Below are positions 38,622 to 46,913 of a stretch of DNA of 64,000 bases, in pieces. The notes under the pieces were generated by a model. It searched no databases. It was not told where the DNA came from and saw only the letters and a list, made by a program, of their open reading frames with translations. The position numbers and the translations under genes were made by a program. Position 1 is the stretch's first letter. Each line of letters begins with the position of its first letter. This DNA is from Actinomycetota bacterium. GTDB taxonomy: Bacteria; Actinomycetota; Actinomycetes; Nanopelagicales; Nanopelagicaceae. Where the stretch lies: positions 62,001 through 126,000 of the forward strand of contig VGBW01000003.1 of NCBI GenBank assembly GCA_016870365.1. The letters are read 5' to 3'.

Positions 38622-39526
38622 TAGAAGTAACCCTCCTTCTTTTTCTTCTCCATGGAATCCTCTTTATCGCCATCAATCAACCGAGTGGCTCTCTCGCTTA
38701 ATTTCACAGCCATAACTTCAGCAACTACCTCCTCTAGCGTGACTGCATCTGATTCGACCCCAGCGGTAAGTGGGTAGCAGCCCAGAGTCCTAAAGCGAAT
38801 CTTTCTAATCTTCGGTTCTTCATTCTTAGCTAAGGGATATCGATCATCATCGACCATGATTAATTGCTCGCCGCGCATAACCACTGGGCGTTCTTTAGCG
38901 AAATACAGCGGATTTACGGGGATTTTATGAAGTTGGATATAGCTCCAGATGTCAAGTTCGGTCCAATCTGAAATGGGGAAGATGCGCATGCTCTGATCGG
39001 GCCTAATTCTTGGGTTATAGGTTCTCCACAACTCCGGCCTCTGTGCTCTGGGATCCCAGCGATGGCCAGCTTCGCGAACGCTGAATAATCTTTCCTTCGC
39101 TCTACTTTTTTCTTCATCGCGGCGTGAGCCACCAATGGCAGCATCGAAACCATAGGAATCTAAAGCTTGACGCAGCGCTACTGTTTTCATAACCCTGGTG
39201 TATTCAGATGCAGTGGTTGAGAAGGGAGTTACACCATCACGGATCCCGTCTTGATTGGTATGGGTTATTAACTCTATTTGATACTTGTCAGCCATCTGAT
39301 CTCTAAATTCGATCATCTCGCGAAATTTCCAGGTAGTATCAACATGCAGCATTGGGAGGGGAACCCCAGCGGGAAAGAATGCCTTTCTAATTAAGTGAAG
39401 AACGACTGATGAGTCTTTACCAACGGAATACAAGAATACTGGATTCCTAAAACTAGCTGCGGTCTCTCTAATTATCTCAATGGACTCATTTTCTAGAGAT
39501 TCAAGAATCTCAAGCGAACTGCGCAT
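38621..39526 (-). CDS. cysD: Sulfate adenylyltransferase small subunit
   Basis: 301 residues, the ATP pyrophosphatase subunit that forms APS. The PP-loop-like motif is SVGKDSS (34-40). [13 protein letters not shown] and [14 protein letters not shown] are diagnostic for CysD. It is first of cysD-cysNC-TauE. It starts 25 bases downstream of the histidine kinase stop, so it could be cotranscribed with the two-component system, although its own promoter is possible. Confidence 0.96.
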   Translation of the reverse strand: MRSSLEILESLENESIEIIRETAASFRNPVFLYSVGKDSSVVLHLIRKAFFPAGVPLPMLHVDTTWKFREMIEFRDQMADKYQIELITHTNQDGIRDGVTPFSTTASEYTRVMKTVALRQALDSYGFDAAIGGSRRDEEKSRAKERLFSVREAGHRWDPRAQRPELWRTYNPRIRPDQSMRIFPISDWTELDIWSYIQLHKIPVNPLYFAKERPVVMRGEQLIMVDDDRYPLAKNEEPKIRKIRFRTLGCYPLTAGVESDAVTLEEVVAEVMAVKLSERATRLIDGDKEDSMEKKKKEGYF

Positions 39527-39550
39527 TAGTAAATCCTATTAGTCACAGCC

Positions 39551-41032
39551 CTATAAATCCTTTATTGGGAAAGTCAGGGTGAAACGTGCGCCCTTACCTA
39601 ACTCTGAATCGACCTTAACAGAGCCACCATGGGCTTTCATCACCGCATCAACGATTGACAAACCAAGCCCTGTCCCCTCAACCCCATTTCGCACTCGTGA
39701 AGGATCTGCTCGATAGAAGCGCTCAAAAATTTTCTCCTGAGATTGAATCGAAAGCCCGGGGCCATTATCTCTAACAGAGATATGGGTCCCTGAATTATCT
39801 TGACTCGCGCTCACATCTATTTTGCTACCAGGCGGGGTATGAATCCGGGCATTTGCAAGAAGATTAGCTATGACTTGATGGATTCGAAGCGAATCTCCCA
39901 GCACAAATAGATCTTCATTTTCAAGCTCTACAAGAATCTCATGGTTAGGCCCTGCCGCTCTTGCTGATTCCGCCGCCTCAATAATCAATCTATTGATGTC
40001 AACTGGCTCCATCAAAATTTCGGGTGATTGGTCAAGGCGAGCAAGGAGGAGTAGGTCCTCAACTAAGGATGACATTCTCACTGATTCATCCTCGATTCGG
40101 CGAATTAGTTCACCGGCTTCCTCTTCACCCTTAATAGCTCCTTGACGGTAAAGCTCAGCAAATCCTCTCATGGCAGTCAATGGAGTTCGCAGTTCGTGAG
40201 AGGCATCAGCAACAAAGCGACGCAACTTATCTTCGCTTGCCACCTTGGCAGCAAATGCTTCTTCAACGCGAGCAAGCATCTGGTTAAGCGCTGATGTTAA
40301 TCGACCAACTTCAGTATCTATTCGAGATTCGTCAAGACGGGCTGAGAAGTCACCTTTAGCAAAAGCTTCAGCAGTTTCCTCAACTGAGGTCAATGGACGA
40401 AGCGAGATATCAATTATTCGTCGGGCGATTAGGACTAAGAAGATTAGCACAATAAACCCCACAGCCAGAAAGAGAAAACGTAATTGATTAATCGCTTTCT
40501 CAACACCGTTTAGAGAGATTGCACAGATAACACTTCCGAGATTTGAGGGAAGCAAGCGCGCTAGAACTCGATAATCATTACCCCTACCGCCAGCATCTAA
40601 AGTAAAAGGATGATCGTCATATTGGATTACCTCATCTGGCGTCATCCCAGATACTAAAGCTTGGATTCTCTGGGGACTTTGAATATCACCTACTGTTCCT
40701 AAGATGTTGCCGGAGGCATCAAGGAGTGTGACGCTTACTTCTGATGGCACATCACGCAGTGGTTCAAAGGGTTGGAAAAGGGGCTCACTCGAGGATTTCT
40801 CCTTTGGTTCTGTGGCAATACCTGCACGATCTAGCCTTAAAACTGAGCCCCCAGCAACGCTTTCTAGCTGGGCATCTACTTGTGCAATCAAGAAAGTTCT
40901 AAAGGCAACTTGTGCTGCGAAATCTGAGACAGTAATGGCAAATGCCCCAAGAGCCACAACGCCGATGACCAACCTATTCCGCAAACTCCATTGACCAGGC
41001 GTTGATTTGTATCTGCGAAATGGTTGTTTCAT
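39551..41032 (-). CDS. Two-component sensor histidine kinase
   Basis: 493 residues. Membrane helices at about 21-45 and 187-205 enclose an extracytoplasmic sensing region of about 140 residues. A HAMP domain (about 206-258) follows. The H box FVADASHELRTPLTAMRGF puts the phosphorylated histidine at 279. The N box is IHQVIANLLANARIHTPPGS and the G boxes are DNGPGLS and GTGLGLS. It resembles the MprB/TcrY type of actinobacterial kinase. The signal is unknown. Its ATG shares one base with the regulator stop. Confidence 0.93.
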   Translation of the reverse strand: MKQPFRRYKSTPGQWSLRNRLVIGVVALGAFAITVSDFAAQVAFRTFLIAQVDAQLESVAGGSVLRLDRAGIATEPKEKSSSEPLFQPFEPLRDVPSEVSVTLLDASGNILGTVGDIQSPQRIQALVSGMTPDEVIQYDDHPFTLDAGGRGNDYRVLARLLPSNLGSVICAISLNGVEKAINQLRFLFLAVGFIVLIFLVLIARRIIDISLRPLTSVEETAEAFAKGDFSARLDESRIDTEVGRLTSALNQMLARVEEAFAAKVASEDKLRRFVADASHELRTPLTAMRGFAELYRQGAIKGEEEAGELIRRIEDESVRMSSLVEDLLLLARLDQSPEILMEPVDINRLIIEAAESARAAGPNHEILVELENEDLFVLGDSLRIHQVIANLLANARIHTPPGSKIDVSASQDNSGTHISVRDNGPGLSIQSQEKIFERFYRADPSRVRNGVEGTGLGLSIVDAVMKAHGGSVKVDSELGKGARFTLTFPIKDL

Positions 41033-41784
41033 TAATTCGTTGCCGGCAACCTCAAGCGATAGCCAACTCCACGAACGGTGTGGATAAGGGGTGGCTCAAT
41101 CTGGTCGATTTTCTTACGAAGATAAGAGATATAGGTCTCCACAATTCCTGCATCGCCACGGAAGTCATACTGCCAGACATGATCAAGAATCTGGGACTTT
41201 GAAACCACGCGGTCGGCATTAATCATCAAGTATCTAAGAAGGATAAACTCTGTTGGAGAGAGGTCAATCAGGTTGCCAGCGCGACGAACTTCATGGGTTG
41301 CCTCATTTAATTCTAGATCGGCAAAGGAAATAAGCCCGGCATTAATTGATGTTTCAATAACTCCGGTTCTGCGCAAAAGAGCACGCAGGCGGGCCACGAG
41401 CTCCTCAAGGCTAAATGGCTTTGTGACATAGTCATCGCCACCAAGAGTCAATCCTTTGATTTTGTCTTCCGTTGTGTCCTTAGCAGTTAAGAATAGGACA
41501 CCTACATCTTGTCCTTCTGCGCGCAGTTTCTTACATACCTCAAAACCATCTAGATCTGGAAGCATCACATCAAGGATGAGTGCGTGGGGCTTAAACTCCT
41601 TAGCAACTCGCAAAGCTTCAGCACCGCTTGCGGCAATACGAACTTCAAAACCTACAAAGCGCAGGCTGGTAGTTATGAGCTCACTGATGCTCTTTTCATC
41701 ATCAACGACTAGGACCTTTTGGGCCTTAGCTTCATTACCGGCGGACATAGAAGGCTCTTTCTTGGCTAGAACTGTTGAATTCAT
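41032..41784 (-). CDS. OmpR/PhoB-type response regulator
   Basis: 250 residues. The receiver domain has KVLVVDDEKSISE, the phosphoacceptor D72 in LILDVMLPDLDG, and the lysine in DDYVTKPFSLEELV. The C-terminal winged helix has LSPTEFILLRYLM and VETYISYLRKKID, then HTVRGVGYRLR. The first 12 residues look dispensable and an ATG at 41748 (MSAGNEAKAQ) may be the true start. Partner of the downstream kinase. Targets unknown; the flanking cysD and dnaK genes are candidates only by position. Confidence 0.93.
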   Translation of the reverse strand: MNSTVLAKKEPSMSAGNEAKAQKVLVVDDEKSISELITTSLRFVGFEVRIAASGAEALRVAKEFKPHALILDVMLPDLDGFEVCKKLRAEGQDVGVLFLTAKDTTEDKIKGLTLGGDDYVTKPFSLEELVARLRALLRRTGVIETSINAGLISFADLELNEATHEVRRAGNLIDLSPTEFILLRYLMINADRVVSKSQILDHVWQYDFRGDAGIVETYISYLRKKIDQIEPPLIHTVRGVGYRLRLPATN

Positions 41785-41922
41785 CTCTAATCACCTCGGC
41801 GCCCATCCTCTAAGGCTTACTTTAGAACTTCCTGAGAAGTAGCTGGGTTAAAGGGGCGAATTTAGGCCCACACTTATGTACGGGAATAGAAAGGGGTCTA
41901 TATGGGTTCTGGCTAGAGCAAT

Positions 41923-41943
41923 ATTGAGCCGCCTTGACTCAAT
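41923..41943 (+). promoter_or_regulatory. HAIR-like operator for HspR
   Basis: ATTGAGC-N7-ACTCAAT at 41923-41943 matches the HspR-binding inverted repeat CTTGAGT-N7-ACTCAAG at 11 of 14 arm positions, with exact seven-base spacing. It lies 77 bases before the dnaK ATG, and hspR is the fourth gene of the same operon. Autorepression released by heat is the expected behaviour. Confidence 0.8.
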
Positions 41944-42019
41944 CTTTTGACCATAGGGGGCTCAATGTTGGAGGGTTACCCCCTTGAAATCCAATAGATA
42001 TTTGAAGGAGTAGAAAGAG

Positions 42020-43843
42020 ATGGCAAGAGCAGTCGGAATCGATCTGGGTACGACCAATAGCTGCGTATCCGTACTTGAAGGTGGCGAACCCACCGTTATT
42101 GCAAACGCTGAAGGAGCAAGAACCACCCCTTCAATCGTGGCTTTTGCAAAAAATGGCGAAGTGTTGGTCGGAGAGGTCGCCAAGCGTCAAGCAGTCACCA
42201 ACGTTGATCGCACCATCCGCTCAGTCAAGCGCCATATGGGAACAAACTGGAATACCAGCATTGATGGCAAGAAATACACGGCCCAAGAAATCTCCGCTCG
42301 TATCTTGCAGAAATTAAAGCGAGATGCCGAAGCTTATCTGGGTGATACCGTAACTGATGCGGTTATTACGGTCCCAGCATATTTTAGTGATGCTCAACGC
42401 CAGGCAACTAAAGAAGCTGGCGAGATTGCAGGACTTAATGTCCTTCGTATCATCAACGAGCCAACCTCCGCAGCTCTTGCCTATGGTTTAGATAAAGGTG
42501 ACAAAGAGCAGACAATTTTAGTCTTTGACCTAGGTGGTGGAACATTCGATGTCTCACTTCTTGAAATCGGCGACGGGGTAGTAGAAGTCAAGGCAACTAA
42601 TGGCGATAACCACCTTGGTGGAGATGACTGGGATCAAGCACTAGTTGATTTCTTAGTCAAGACCTTTGCCGCCAAGAATGGCGTCGATCTAGCAAAAGAT
42701 AAGATGGCGATGCAGCGTGTGAGAGAGGCTGCCGAGAAGGCCAAGATTGAACTTTCATCTTCACAGCAGACTTCAATCAACCTTCCATACATCACAGTAG
42801 ACGCTGAGAAGAATCCCTTGTTTCTAGATGAAACAATTACTAGAGCTCAATTCCAAGCAATGACCGCAGATCTTCTTGATCGTTGCCGTCGCCCGTTCCA
42901 ATTAGTTCTAAAAGACGCGGGCGTTCCAATCGCCAATATTCATCATGTAGTTCTAGTCGGTGGCTCGACTCGTATGCCAGCTGTAGTTGATCTAGTTAAA
43001 GAGCTAACCGACGGGAAAGAGCCAAATAAAGGCGTAAACCCTGATGAGGTCGTCGCCGTTGGTGCCAGCCTTCAAGCCGGTGTTATCAAGGGAGAAGTTA
43101 AGGATGTCCTTCTTCTTGATGTAACCCCGCTCTCCCTTGGCATCGAAACCAAGGGTGGGATCATGACCAAGTTGATTGAACGTAACACCACGATTCCAAC
43201 TAAGCGCTCTGAGATCTTTACTACCGCTGATGACAATCAGCCAGCAGTACAGATTCAAGTCTTCCAAGGCGAGCGTGAGATGGCTGCTTACAACAAGCGC
43301 TTAGGGATGTTCGAACTAACCGGAATTGCTCCAGCGCCACGTGGGATTCCTCAGATCGAGGTGACCTTTGATATCGATGCCAACGGAATTGTTCATGTCT
43401 CCGCCAAGGATCTTGGAACCGGAAAGGCCCAGAGCATGACTATCTCGGGTGGCTCTGCTCTTCCCAAAGAAGAGATTGAGCGGATGATGCGCGATGCTGA
43501 ATCACACGCTGATGAAGATAAGCAGCGCCGTGATGAGGCAGAGACTCGCAACACTGGTGATTCTCTGGTCTATCAGACTGAGAAGTTCCTAAAAGATAAC
43601 TCTGAGAGACTCAATGAAGGTGAAGCTGCTACCAAGAAAACCGAAGTTGAGAGTGCGATGGCAGAGCTAAAGAAACTTCTTGAAGGCGCAGATTATGCAA
43701 GCATCAAGAGCGCAACCACAAAGCTATCTGAGGTTAGCCAGCAATTAGGAGCAGTCCTCTACGCAGCCAATGCCGCAAAGACTGAAGCGCCAAAAGGTGA
43801 TGATGGCGTAGAAGATGCTGAGATCATTGATGAAAGCAAGTAA
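42020..43843 (+). CDS. dnaK: Chaperone DnaK (Hsp70)
   Basis: 607 residues. ATPase domain motifs are [32 protein letters not shown] and [12 protein letters not shown]. The substrate-binding domain starts near [16 protein letters not shown]. The C-terminal lid ends with an acidic tail ([14 protein letters not shown]), the usual actinobacterial DnaK end. It folds and protects proteins with GrpE and DnaJ. An AAGGAG site precedes the ATG. It shares a base with the grpE ATG (TAATG). Confidence 0.98.
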   Translation: MARAVGIDLGTTNSCVSVLEGGEPTVIANAEGARTTPSIVAFAKNGEVLVGEVAKRQAVTNVDRTIRSVKRHMGTNWNTSIDGKKYTAQEISARILQKLKRDAEAYLGDTVTDAVITVPAYFSDAQRQATKEAGEIAGLNVLRIINEPTSAALAYGLDKGDKEQTILVFDLGGGTFDVSLLEIGDGVVEVKATNGDNHLGGDDWDQALVDFLVKTFAAKNGVDLAKDKMAMQRVREAAEKAKIELSSSQQTSINLPYITVDAEKNPLFLDETITRAQFQAMTADLLDRCRRPFQLVLKDAGVPIANIHHVVLVGGSTRMPAVVDLVKELTDGKEPNKGVNPDEVVAVGASLQAGVIKGEVKDVLLLDVTPLSLGIETKGGIMTKLIERNTTIPTKRSEIFTTADDNQPAVQIQVFQGEREMAAYNKRLGMFELTGIAPAPRGIPQIEVTFDIDANGIVHVSAKDLGTGKAQSMTISGGSALPKEEIERMMRDAESHADEDKQRRDEAETRNTGDSLVYQTEKFLKDNSERLNEGEAATKKTEVESAMAELKKLLEGADYASIKSATTKLSEVSQQLGAVLYAANAAKTEAPKGDDGVEDAEIIDESK

Positions 43844-44310
43844 TGAGCGAGGAGATAAACACTGAAGCAGTAGCAGATGAGGCGGTAACTGAGGTAATCG
43901 ACCCAGTTACTGCCTTAACGCAAGATCTTCAGAGGTTGCAGGCTGAGTTCGCTAACTACCGCAAAAGGATTGAGCGCGATAGGGCGCTAGCCAGTGAAGT
44001 AGTTGCTTCAAGCGTCCTATTTGAGTTCTTAGCCATTCTTGATGATCTAGATCGAGCTGAGTCTCACGGTGAGCTAAGTGGGGGGTTTAGAGCGGTTGCT
44101 GAGCAAATCATAGCGACCACCACCAGACTTGGTTTAGAGAGATACGGACAAGCCCCAGATCTTTTCAACCCCAATATCCATGAGGCGCTACTTCATGAAA
44201 CCTCAAGTGACGTTAAAGAAACAACTGTGACAAAGATCTTGCAGCCAGGGTATAAATACAAAGAGCGAATCTTAAGACCTGCTCGAGTAGTGGTGGCCGA
44301 CCCACAATAA
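43843..44310 (+). CDS. grpE: Nucleotide exchange factor GrpE
   Basis: 155 residues, on the short side for actinobacterial GrpE. The dimerisation helix (LTQDLQRLQAEFANYRKRIER) and the head domain (RYGQAPDLFNPNIHEALLHE) are present; the C terminus has VTKILQPGYKYKERILRPARV, the conserved beta domain. It releases ADP from DnaK. Confidence 0.96.
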   Translation: MSEEINTEAVADEAVTEVIDPVTALTQDLQRLQAEFANYRKRIERDRALASEVVASSVLFEFLAILDDLDRAESHGELSGGFRAVAEQIIATTTRLGLERYGQAPDLFNPNIHEALLHETSSDVKETTVTKILQPGYKYKERILRPARVVVADPQ

Positions 44311-44312
44311 CT

Positions 44313-45212
44313 ATGGCAACTAAAGATCTATACGAGAAAGATTATTACGCCATTCTTGGTGTTGATAAGAAGGCTAATGCTGCCACAATCAAAAAGACCT
44401 ATCGCTCCCTAGCCCGCGAACTCCATCCTGATAAGACTAGAGGAGATAAGAAGTTAGAGGATCGCTTCAAAGAAGTATCAGAGGCCTATGAGATCTTAAG
44501 TGATGATAAGAAGCGTGCCGAATACGATCAAGCTCGACAAGCTTTTCAATCCGGAGCATATAGCCAGGGCAAGCAATTCTCTGGTGACTTTAGTGACCTA
44601 TTTGGTGGAGGCGGAGACATTTTCTCTCAAATCTTTACCGGCAGACGCGGCCCACGCAAGGGCCAAGATATCGAAACTGAAATCGCTATCTCTTTTCGCG
44701 ATGCTTTATTTGGTAAAGAAATGGATCTAAAACTCTCTTCAGCAAATGTGGGCGCTGGGTCAATCACCATTCGAATACCAGCAGGCGTCTCTGATGGGTC
44801 GAAGGTTCGAATCAAGGGAAGAGGTGCGCCAGGTGAAGCTGGGCCTGGAGATCTATATGTCTTGGTTAACGTAATTGCCCATCCAGTATTCTCACGAAAG
44901 GGAGATAATCTCCTCTTAACTCTCCCGGTTTCTTTCACAGAAGCGGCCCTAGGCGCTGATATTTCACTTCCTACGATCAACGGCGATGACGTAAAGGTAA
45001 GAATTTCACCTGGTACACCGAATGGAAAAGTCTTGCGAGTAAAGGGCCGTGGAGTGAGGAAGGGAGTAAATGTCGGTGATCTCTTAGTCACCATTGATGT
45101 TCAAGTACCACAGAGAATCGATGGCAAGGCTAAGAGAGCGCTCGAGGAGTTCGCTCAAGCGACAAGGAATGAGAATTTAAGGTCTGAGTTCATGCAAAGA
45201 GCCAGAGTATGA
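44313..45212 (+). CDS. dnaJ: DnaJ-family co-chaperone without a zinc finger (type II)
   Basis: 299 residues. The J domain has the HPD motif at 38-40 (RELHPDKT), followed by a glycine/phenylalanine-rich stretch (SDLFGGGGDIFSQIF) and two beta-barrel C-terminal domains (GSITIRIPAGVSDGSKVRIKG and the later VRISPGTPNGKVLRVKG). It contains no cysteine at all, so the four CxxCxGxG repeats of the zinc-finger domain are absent. This makes it a CbpA-like type II protein, although it sits in the dnaK operon. Two bases after grpE and overlapping hspR by four. Confidence 0.95.
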   Translation: MATKDLYEKDYYAILGVDKKANAATIKKTYRSLARELHPDKTRGDKKLEDRFKEVSEAYEILSDDKKRAEYDQARQAFQSGAYSQGKQFSGDFSDLFGGGGDIFSQIFTGRRGPRKGQDIETEIAISFRDALFGKEMDLKLSSANVGAGSITIRIPAGVSDGSKVRIKGRGAPGEAGPGDLYVLVNVIAHPVFSRKGDNLLLTLPVSFTEAALGADISLPTINGDDVKVRISPGTPNGKVLRVKGRGVRKGVNVGDLLVTIDVQVPQRIDGKAKRALEEFAQATRNENLRSEFMQRARV

Positions 45213-45592
45213 ATTCAGAGAGGGGCGATGAAGAACTAGCGCTCTATGTGATTTCAGTAGCTGCTCAGTTATCTGGTCTCCACCCGCAGACCCTTCGCCA
45301 ATACGATCGAATGGGCTTAGTCTCTCCATCTAGAGCCCAAGGCAGAGGTCGGCGTTATTCACTTCGTGATATTGCACTTCTAAGGAACGTTTCACGAATG
45401 GTTAGTGAGGGAATTAACTTAGCTGGAATCAAACGAATAATTGAACTTGAATCTGCGATGTCAAATATGGCGATAGAGGTCGCCAAACTTAGAATCGAAG
45501 TAGATGCGCTGTTAGAGTCAAATCCAGAGAAAGCTCTAGTTGCTAGACGCCGAACAGAGTTGATTATTTACAATTCGCGCAAGAGTCTTTAG
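45209..45592 (+). CDS. hspR: Heat-shock repressor HspR (MerR family)
   Basis: 127 residues. The MerR-type winged helix-turn-helix (LYVISVAAQLSGLHPQTLRQYDRMGLV, about 11-37; ten-residue core HPQTLRQYDR) is the HspR signature. A helical region (ISLAGIKRIIELE) follows. It represses the dnaK operon through HAIR operators with DnaK as co-repressor, as established in Streptomyces. An operator-like site is present upstream of dnaK. Ends nine bases before pyrE. Confidence 0.92.
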   Translation: MNSERGDEELALYVISVAAQLSGLHPQTLRQYDRMGLVSPSRAQGRGRRYSLRDIALLRNVSRMVSEGINLAGIKRIIELESAMSNMAIEVAKLRIEVDALLESNPEKALVARRRTELIIYNSRKSL

Positions 45593-45601
45593 GTTTGACT
45601 T

Positions 45602-46135
45602 GTGAGCGCGTGGGAAGAACTTAGATCAGAGATACTAAGTAAGGCTGTAGTCCATGGGAAAGTTTTTCTCTCCTCGGGCATAGAAGCTGATTGTTACGTT
45701 GATCTTCGTCGTGTGACATTAGATTCTGCTGGTGCGCCACTAGTTGGTGAGGTAATGCTGGAACTAACCAAAGATTTAGATTTTGACGCAGTTGGTGGAT
45801 TAACCCTGGGCGCAGATCCTGTGGCTACAGCGATGATGCATGTGGCTGCTCAAAAGGGGCGAAAAATAGATGCTTTTGTGGTTAGAAAAGCCGAAAAAGC
45901 TCATGGCCTACAAAGGCGTATTGAGGGCCCAGAGGTCAAGGGCAGAAGAGTCCTAGCGGTTGAAGACACCTCGACAACTGGAGGGTCAGTAGTAACAGCA
46001 GTAGAAGCGCTCCGAGAAGCTGGAGCAATCGTTGTTAGCGTGGCAGTAATCGTTGAGCGTGGAGCTAGAGAGAGAGTTGAGTCAGCAGGTCTTAAATATC
46101 TAGCGGCCTATCAACTTAGTGATCTTGGCCTGTAG
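45602..46135 (+). CDS. pyrE: Orotate phosphoribosyltransferase
   Basis: 177 residues, GTG start. It converts orotate and PRPP to OMP in pyrimidine synthesis. The PRPP-binding motif is VLAVEDTSTTGGSVVTAVEA, and VGGLTLGADPVATA is the conserved substrate region. Its placement right behind hspR means heat-shock transcripts may read into it. The last 20 bases overlap the convergent DedA gene. Confidence 0.95.
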   Translation: MSAWEELRSEILSKAVVHGKVFLSSGIEADCYVDLRRVTLDSAGAPLVGEVMLELTKDLDFDAVGGLTLGADPVATAMMHVAAQKGRKIDAFVVRKAEKAHGLQRRIEGPEVKGRRVLAVEDTSTTGGSVVTAVEALREAGAIVVSVAVIVERGARERVESAGLKYLAAYQLSDLGL

Positions 46136-46760
46136 TACTTCTCCTCTTTCTATCTCTTAAGTATTCAATTGTAATTGGAGCAAGACTTAGGGCAATGATT
46201 AATGCAACTATTGGAAGCAGATACTTATCAACAAATCCCTCTAGTTGCTCACCGAGCAGATACCCGGTGCTGATTAGGCTAACAGTCCAGATATAGCTAC
46301 CAATAATGTTCCAGATAAAGAATTTTCTTGCCGAAACTCCAATAATTCCACAGAGTGGATTAATTATCGTCCTCACAAGTGGAATAAAACGAGAAAGAAT
46401 CAAAGCTTTCCCTAAGCCATACTTCATCAACCAACGTTCAGTCTGAGCCACTCGTTCTTGATTAAAGAATCTGGTATTAGGGCGATCAAAGAAGGGCCTT
46501 CCATACTTGGCCCCTAACCAATGGCCACACTGAGAACCGGCCGTTGCAGCAATCGGCGCCCAGATCATCAACTGCGTGTAACTGAGCTGATTACCAAATA
46601 TCTCCTTTGCTGTTCCGGATGCTGCAATACCTGCCACAAATAGCAGAGAATCTCCAGGAAGGAACAAGCCAACAAGAAGCCCTGTTTCAATAAATAGAGT
46701 TGCCAAGACCCCAAGGGTTCCCAAAGTGGCGACTATATCCTTGGCATCTAAGGGATTCAC
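46116..46760 (-). CDS. DedA family membrane protein
   Basis: 214 residues with four to six membrane helices (SNARE-associated/VTT domain). ETGLLVGLFLPGDSLLFVAG and FIPLVRTIINPLCGIIGVSARKFF are the conserved DedA motifs. DedA proteins take part in lipid flipping (undecaprenyl phosphate or phospholipid recycling). Exact lipid unknown. Confidence 0.92.
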   Translation of the reverse strand: MNPLDAKDIVATLGTLGVLATLFIETGLLVGLFLPGDSLLFVAGIAASGTAKEIFGNQLSYTQLMIWAPIAATAGSQCGHWLGAKYGRPFFDRPNTRFFNQERVAQTERWLMKYGLGKALILSRFIPLVRTIINPLCGIIGVSARKFFIWNIIGSYIWTVSLISTGYLLGEQLEGFVDKYLLPIVALIIALSLAPITIEYLRDRKRRSTTGQDH

Positions 46761-46913
46761 AGCCTCACCCTAAAGGCTGGTTTTGAGCTTCTCCTTTTCT
46801 GGCCCCACCCACGCTCAAATTAGGTTTGGCAAGGGGTTTTGTGCCTAAACTGCGCCCCATTGTGCACAGCGCCGAGGCAGGGGGCGCTGACCTGAGCAAC
46901 CCAACGGAGAAAA

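Noticed and set aside
41934-41970. sigma70-type promoter from TTGACT or TTGACC before dnaK
   Set aside because: Neither has a recognisable -10 at suitable spacing, so only the HAIR-like operator is reported.
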